From assembly GCA_900551585.1 (NCBI GenBank), contig URWU01000072.1, positions 1-7,334 on the forward strand: 7,334 bases of DNA. The letters run 5' to 3'. The position numbers and the translations under genes were made by a program. Under the pieces are notes generated by a model that saw nothing but the letters and a program-made list of their open reading frames with translations, searched no databases and was not told the DNA's origin. Each line of letters opens with the position of its first letter. The first letter of the stretch is position 1. The DNA comes from an uncultured Alphaproteobacteria bacterium (GTDB lineage: Bacteria; Pseudomonadota; Alphaproteobacteria; RF32; CAG-239). This document shows, piece by piece, positions 6,384-7,334 of the stretch.

Positions 6384-6673
6384 TGAAGAAAGAAGTCTTT
6401 ATAAAAATCCGCGGCCGGGTTCAGGGAATTGGTTTTCGGCGTTGGGCTGTTGCCAAAGCGGCAGAAATCGGCGGCATCTCCGGCTGGGTGCACAATGAAT
6501 CCGACGGCAGCGTTGAGATTTTGATGTCTGCCGAAGAAGATAAACTGGACCAGATGATTTTGGCCTGCCAAAAAGGCTCAACTTTTTCAAGGGTTGACAA
6601 AGTTGAATTTGTGGTCGGGCGGCGCAGCAGCTTTCTGCCGCCGATAGAAGAGGGTGTTTTTAAGCGAGTATAG
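6383..6673 (+). CDS. acyP: Acylphosphatase
   Basis: A 96-residue cytoplasmic enzyme that hydrolyses acyl phosphates to a carboxylate and phosphate. The signature IRGRVQGIGFRRW (9-21) forms the phosphate-binding loop with catalytic Arg19. GWVHNESDGSVEI (34-46) carries catalytic Asn38. Length fits the family; the tail after about 80 (RRSSFLPPIEEGVFKRV) is a normal last strand. Its ATG shares one base with the stop of the ATP12-like gene (TGATG), so translation is probably coupled. It is the last gene of the operon before the hairpin at 6705-6745. The physiological substrate is unknown for most bacterial members. Confidence 0.94.
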   Translation: MKKEVFIKIRGRVQGIGFRRWAVAKAAEIGGISGWVHNESDGSVEILMSAEEDKLDQMILACQKGSTFSRVDKVEFVVGRRSSFLPPIEEGVFKRV

Positions 6674-6704
6674 ACTAATTGCTGAGTTTTTCGGCTCTTG
6701 TAAT

Positions 6705-6745
6705 TTGGACACTAAGTCATACCTAGATTAGTGTTCAATTTTTTT
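6705..6745 (+). terminator. Rho-independent terminator, or attenuator in the DUF2769 leader
   Basis: ttggacactaa (6705-6715) pairs with ttagtgttcaa (6728-6738) over 11 bp with one G-U pair and a 12-nt loop. Seven Ts follow (6739-6745). It lies 31 nt after the acyP stop, as expected for the end of the rluC operon. The stem has only four G-C pairs, so it may be leaky. The T-tract ends 14 nt before the next ATG, which leaves no space for a promoter after it. Confidence 0.72.
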
Positions 6746-6759
6746 ACAGGAGAAAATTT

Positions 6760-7035
6760 ATGCAAGTAGCCCGCACCAAAGAAAATCTTAAAGAATGCCA
6801 ATGCATGCATTGTCCGTCATACACAACCGGCTGCAAAATCAAAAGCATGCCGGAAAATATCGTCAACCTGATGGAAGGCCTCAATGATACCGATCATTTT
6901 GAAAGTATGTTTTGCGCCTTTGAACGCAGCAACTGCATTCATGAAGACAAAGGCTGTCTCTGCTCCGATTGTCCGATTCACAAAAAATATGATTTGTCGA
7001 AACAGGATTATTGTTTGAAGACCGGCGGCCTCTAA
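6760..7035 (+). CDS. Cysteine-rich DUF2769-type protein, putative metal binding
   Basis: A 91-residue soluble protein with ten cysteines. Two repeated C-x-C-x2-C motifs stand out: CQCMHCPSY (13-21; C13, C15, C18) and CLCSDCPIHKKY (66-77; C66, C68, C71). Further cysteines are C25, C52, C59 and C84. The pattern C.CP.CPSY ... FC..G.S.C ... GC.C..CP(V/I)...Y.L...YYC is that of DUF2769, known to me from methanogens and various anaerobic bacteria. The function is unknown; the paired motifs suggest an iron-sulfur cluster or zinc, which is inference. The start has a strong Shine-Dalgarno aggag (6748-6752), 7 nt before the ATG. It stands between the hairpin at 6705-6745 and a 224-nt gap, so it is probably its own transcription unit or fed by readthrough. 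Confidence 0.85.
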   Translation: MQVARTKENLKECQCMHCPSYTTGCKIKSMPENIVNLMEGLNDTDHFESMFCAFERSNCIHEDKGCLCSDCPIHKKYDLSKQDYCLKTGGL

Positions 7036-7197
7036 AGAAATTTATCCTGCGGAGAAACAGAGCAATTTTATGCAGTCGGTGAAAATTTATGTCCTCATAT
7101 GTGTCCTAAAAATTTTTCCGCTGCCAGAAATCATCCTGTTTCTCTTACGACCTGAATTTCTTTCTCTATAAGCCAGATACAGAATTTTGGTAAGTTC

Positions 7198-7220
7198 TTA
7201 TTATATGTCTCATATAGTAA
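7198..7220. repeat. AT-rich inverted repeat in the spacer before the last gene
   Basis: ttattatatg (7198-7207) and catatagtaa (7211-7220) pair over 10 bp with one T-G mismatch (a wobble in RNA) around a 3-nt loop. A short T-run follows (7223-7227). It may be a weak terminator for the DUF2769 gene or an operator for the gene at 7260; TATAGT (7213-7218) inside it resembles a -10 box but lacks a good -35. Otherwise the 7036-7259 spacer holds no gene I can support. Confidence 0.35.
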
Positions 7221-7259
7221 AGTTTTTCCGTTTTATATTTAAATTTAAGGAAGGTTTTT

Positions 7260-7305
7260 ATGGAATTTTCTAATCCGACAGATGTCTTGCAGGCCTATCG
7301 GAGAG
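7260..7305 (+). CDS. Start of an unidentified gene, truncated by the contig end
   Basis: An ATG at 7260 follows a strong Shine-Dalgarno, aaggaagg (7247-7254), at good spacing. Fifteen genomic codons are readable (MEFSNPTDVLQAYRR) before the adapter starts at 7306. The frame stays open through the adapter, adding VSYTHLTLP, a peptide typical of translated Nextera adapter and not part of the real protein. Too little is present to assign a family. Confidence 0.55.
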
Positions 7306-7334
7306 CTGTCTCTTATACACATCTGACGCTGCCG
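7306..7334. other. Illumina/Nextera Read 1 adapter, reverse complement (artefact)
   Basis: Positions 7306-7324 are the reverse complement of the 19-bp Tn5 mosaic end, and 7325-7334 continue into the Read 1 adapter arm. Together with the 5' copy, this shows the contig ends are library ends, not genome. Confidence 0.97.

Noticed and set aside
6669..6704. Possible -10 boxes (TATAGA at 6669, TGTAAT at 6699) for the DUF2769 gene
   Set aside because: Neither has an acceptable -35 at 16-18 nt; the second would start transcription inside the hairpin.
7070..7171. 33-codon frame (MQSVKIYVLIC...) that looks hydrophobic
   Set aside because: Short, poorly placed Shine-Dalgarno, overlaps another equally plausible frame; not supportable as a gene.

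Overview
The window is an assembled contig with sequencing-adapter sequence at both ends: the transposase Read 1 adapter at 11-43 and its reverse complement at 7306-7334. The genomic part is therefore about 44-7305. All genes lie on the + strand and no convincing gene was found on the - strand. The best guess for the organism is an alphaproteobacterium, possibly from an animal-gut community. The main reason is an ATP12-type F1-ATPase assembly protein, a family known from mitochondria and alphaproteobacteria. It sits downstream of rarA, crcB and an RluC-type pseudouridine synthase, an order I recall from many alphaproteobacterial genomes. The taxonomic call is inference; no database was searched.

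Layout: (1) rarA, a complete AAA+ replication/recombination ATPase (138-1460). (2) A structured intergenic block (about 1462-1527) with a perfect 14-nt palindrome and a second hairpin. (3) crcB/fluC, a fluoride channel (1625-1984), with no recognisable fluoride riboswitch. (4) A two-gene cassette (2065-2671) with its own strong promoter and a Rho-independent terminator at 2692-2730. The first gene is of unknown function. The second is a 67-residue protein whose N-terminal half looks like the dimerisation domain of ribosomal protein L7/L12, closest from memory to the Bacteroidota form. The cassette promoter matches the Bacteroidota -7 consensus (TAnnTTTG) and neither gene has a Shine-Dalgarno, unlike most neighbours, so it may be an acquired insertion.

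(5) A second promoter (TTGTAA-N17-TAAAAT) starts an operon of rluC, an AsmA-family envelope protein, a shortened ATP12-like protein and an acylphosphatase (2806-6673). The last three are tightly coupled, with 1-nt stop/start overlaps. (6) A hairpin with seven Ts (6705-6745) follows. Only 14 nt after it comes a cysteine-rich DUF2769-type protein (6760-7035). (7) An AT-rich spacer leads to the start of another gene, cut off by the adapter (7260-7305).

The items most worth a second look are the L7/L12-like mini-protein cassette with its foreign-looking expression signals, the ATP12 homologue lacking its whole N-terminal domain, and the terminator-like hairpin in the leader of the DUF2769 gene. 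Most of the remaining genes are housekeeping genes with intact motifs.
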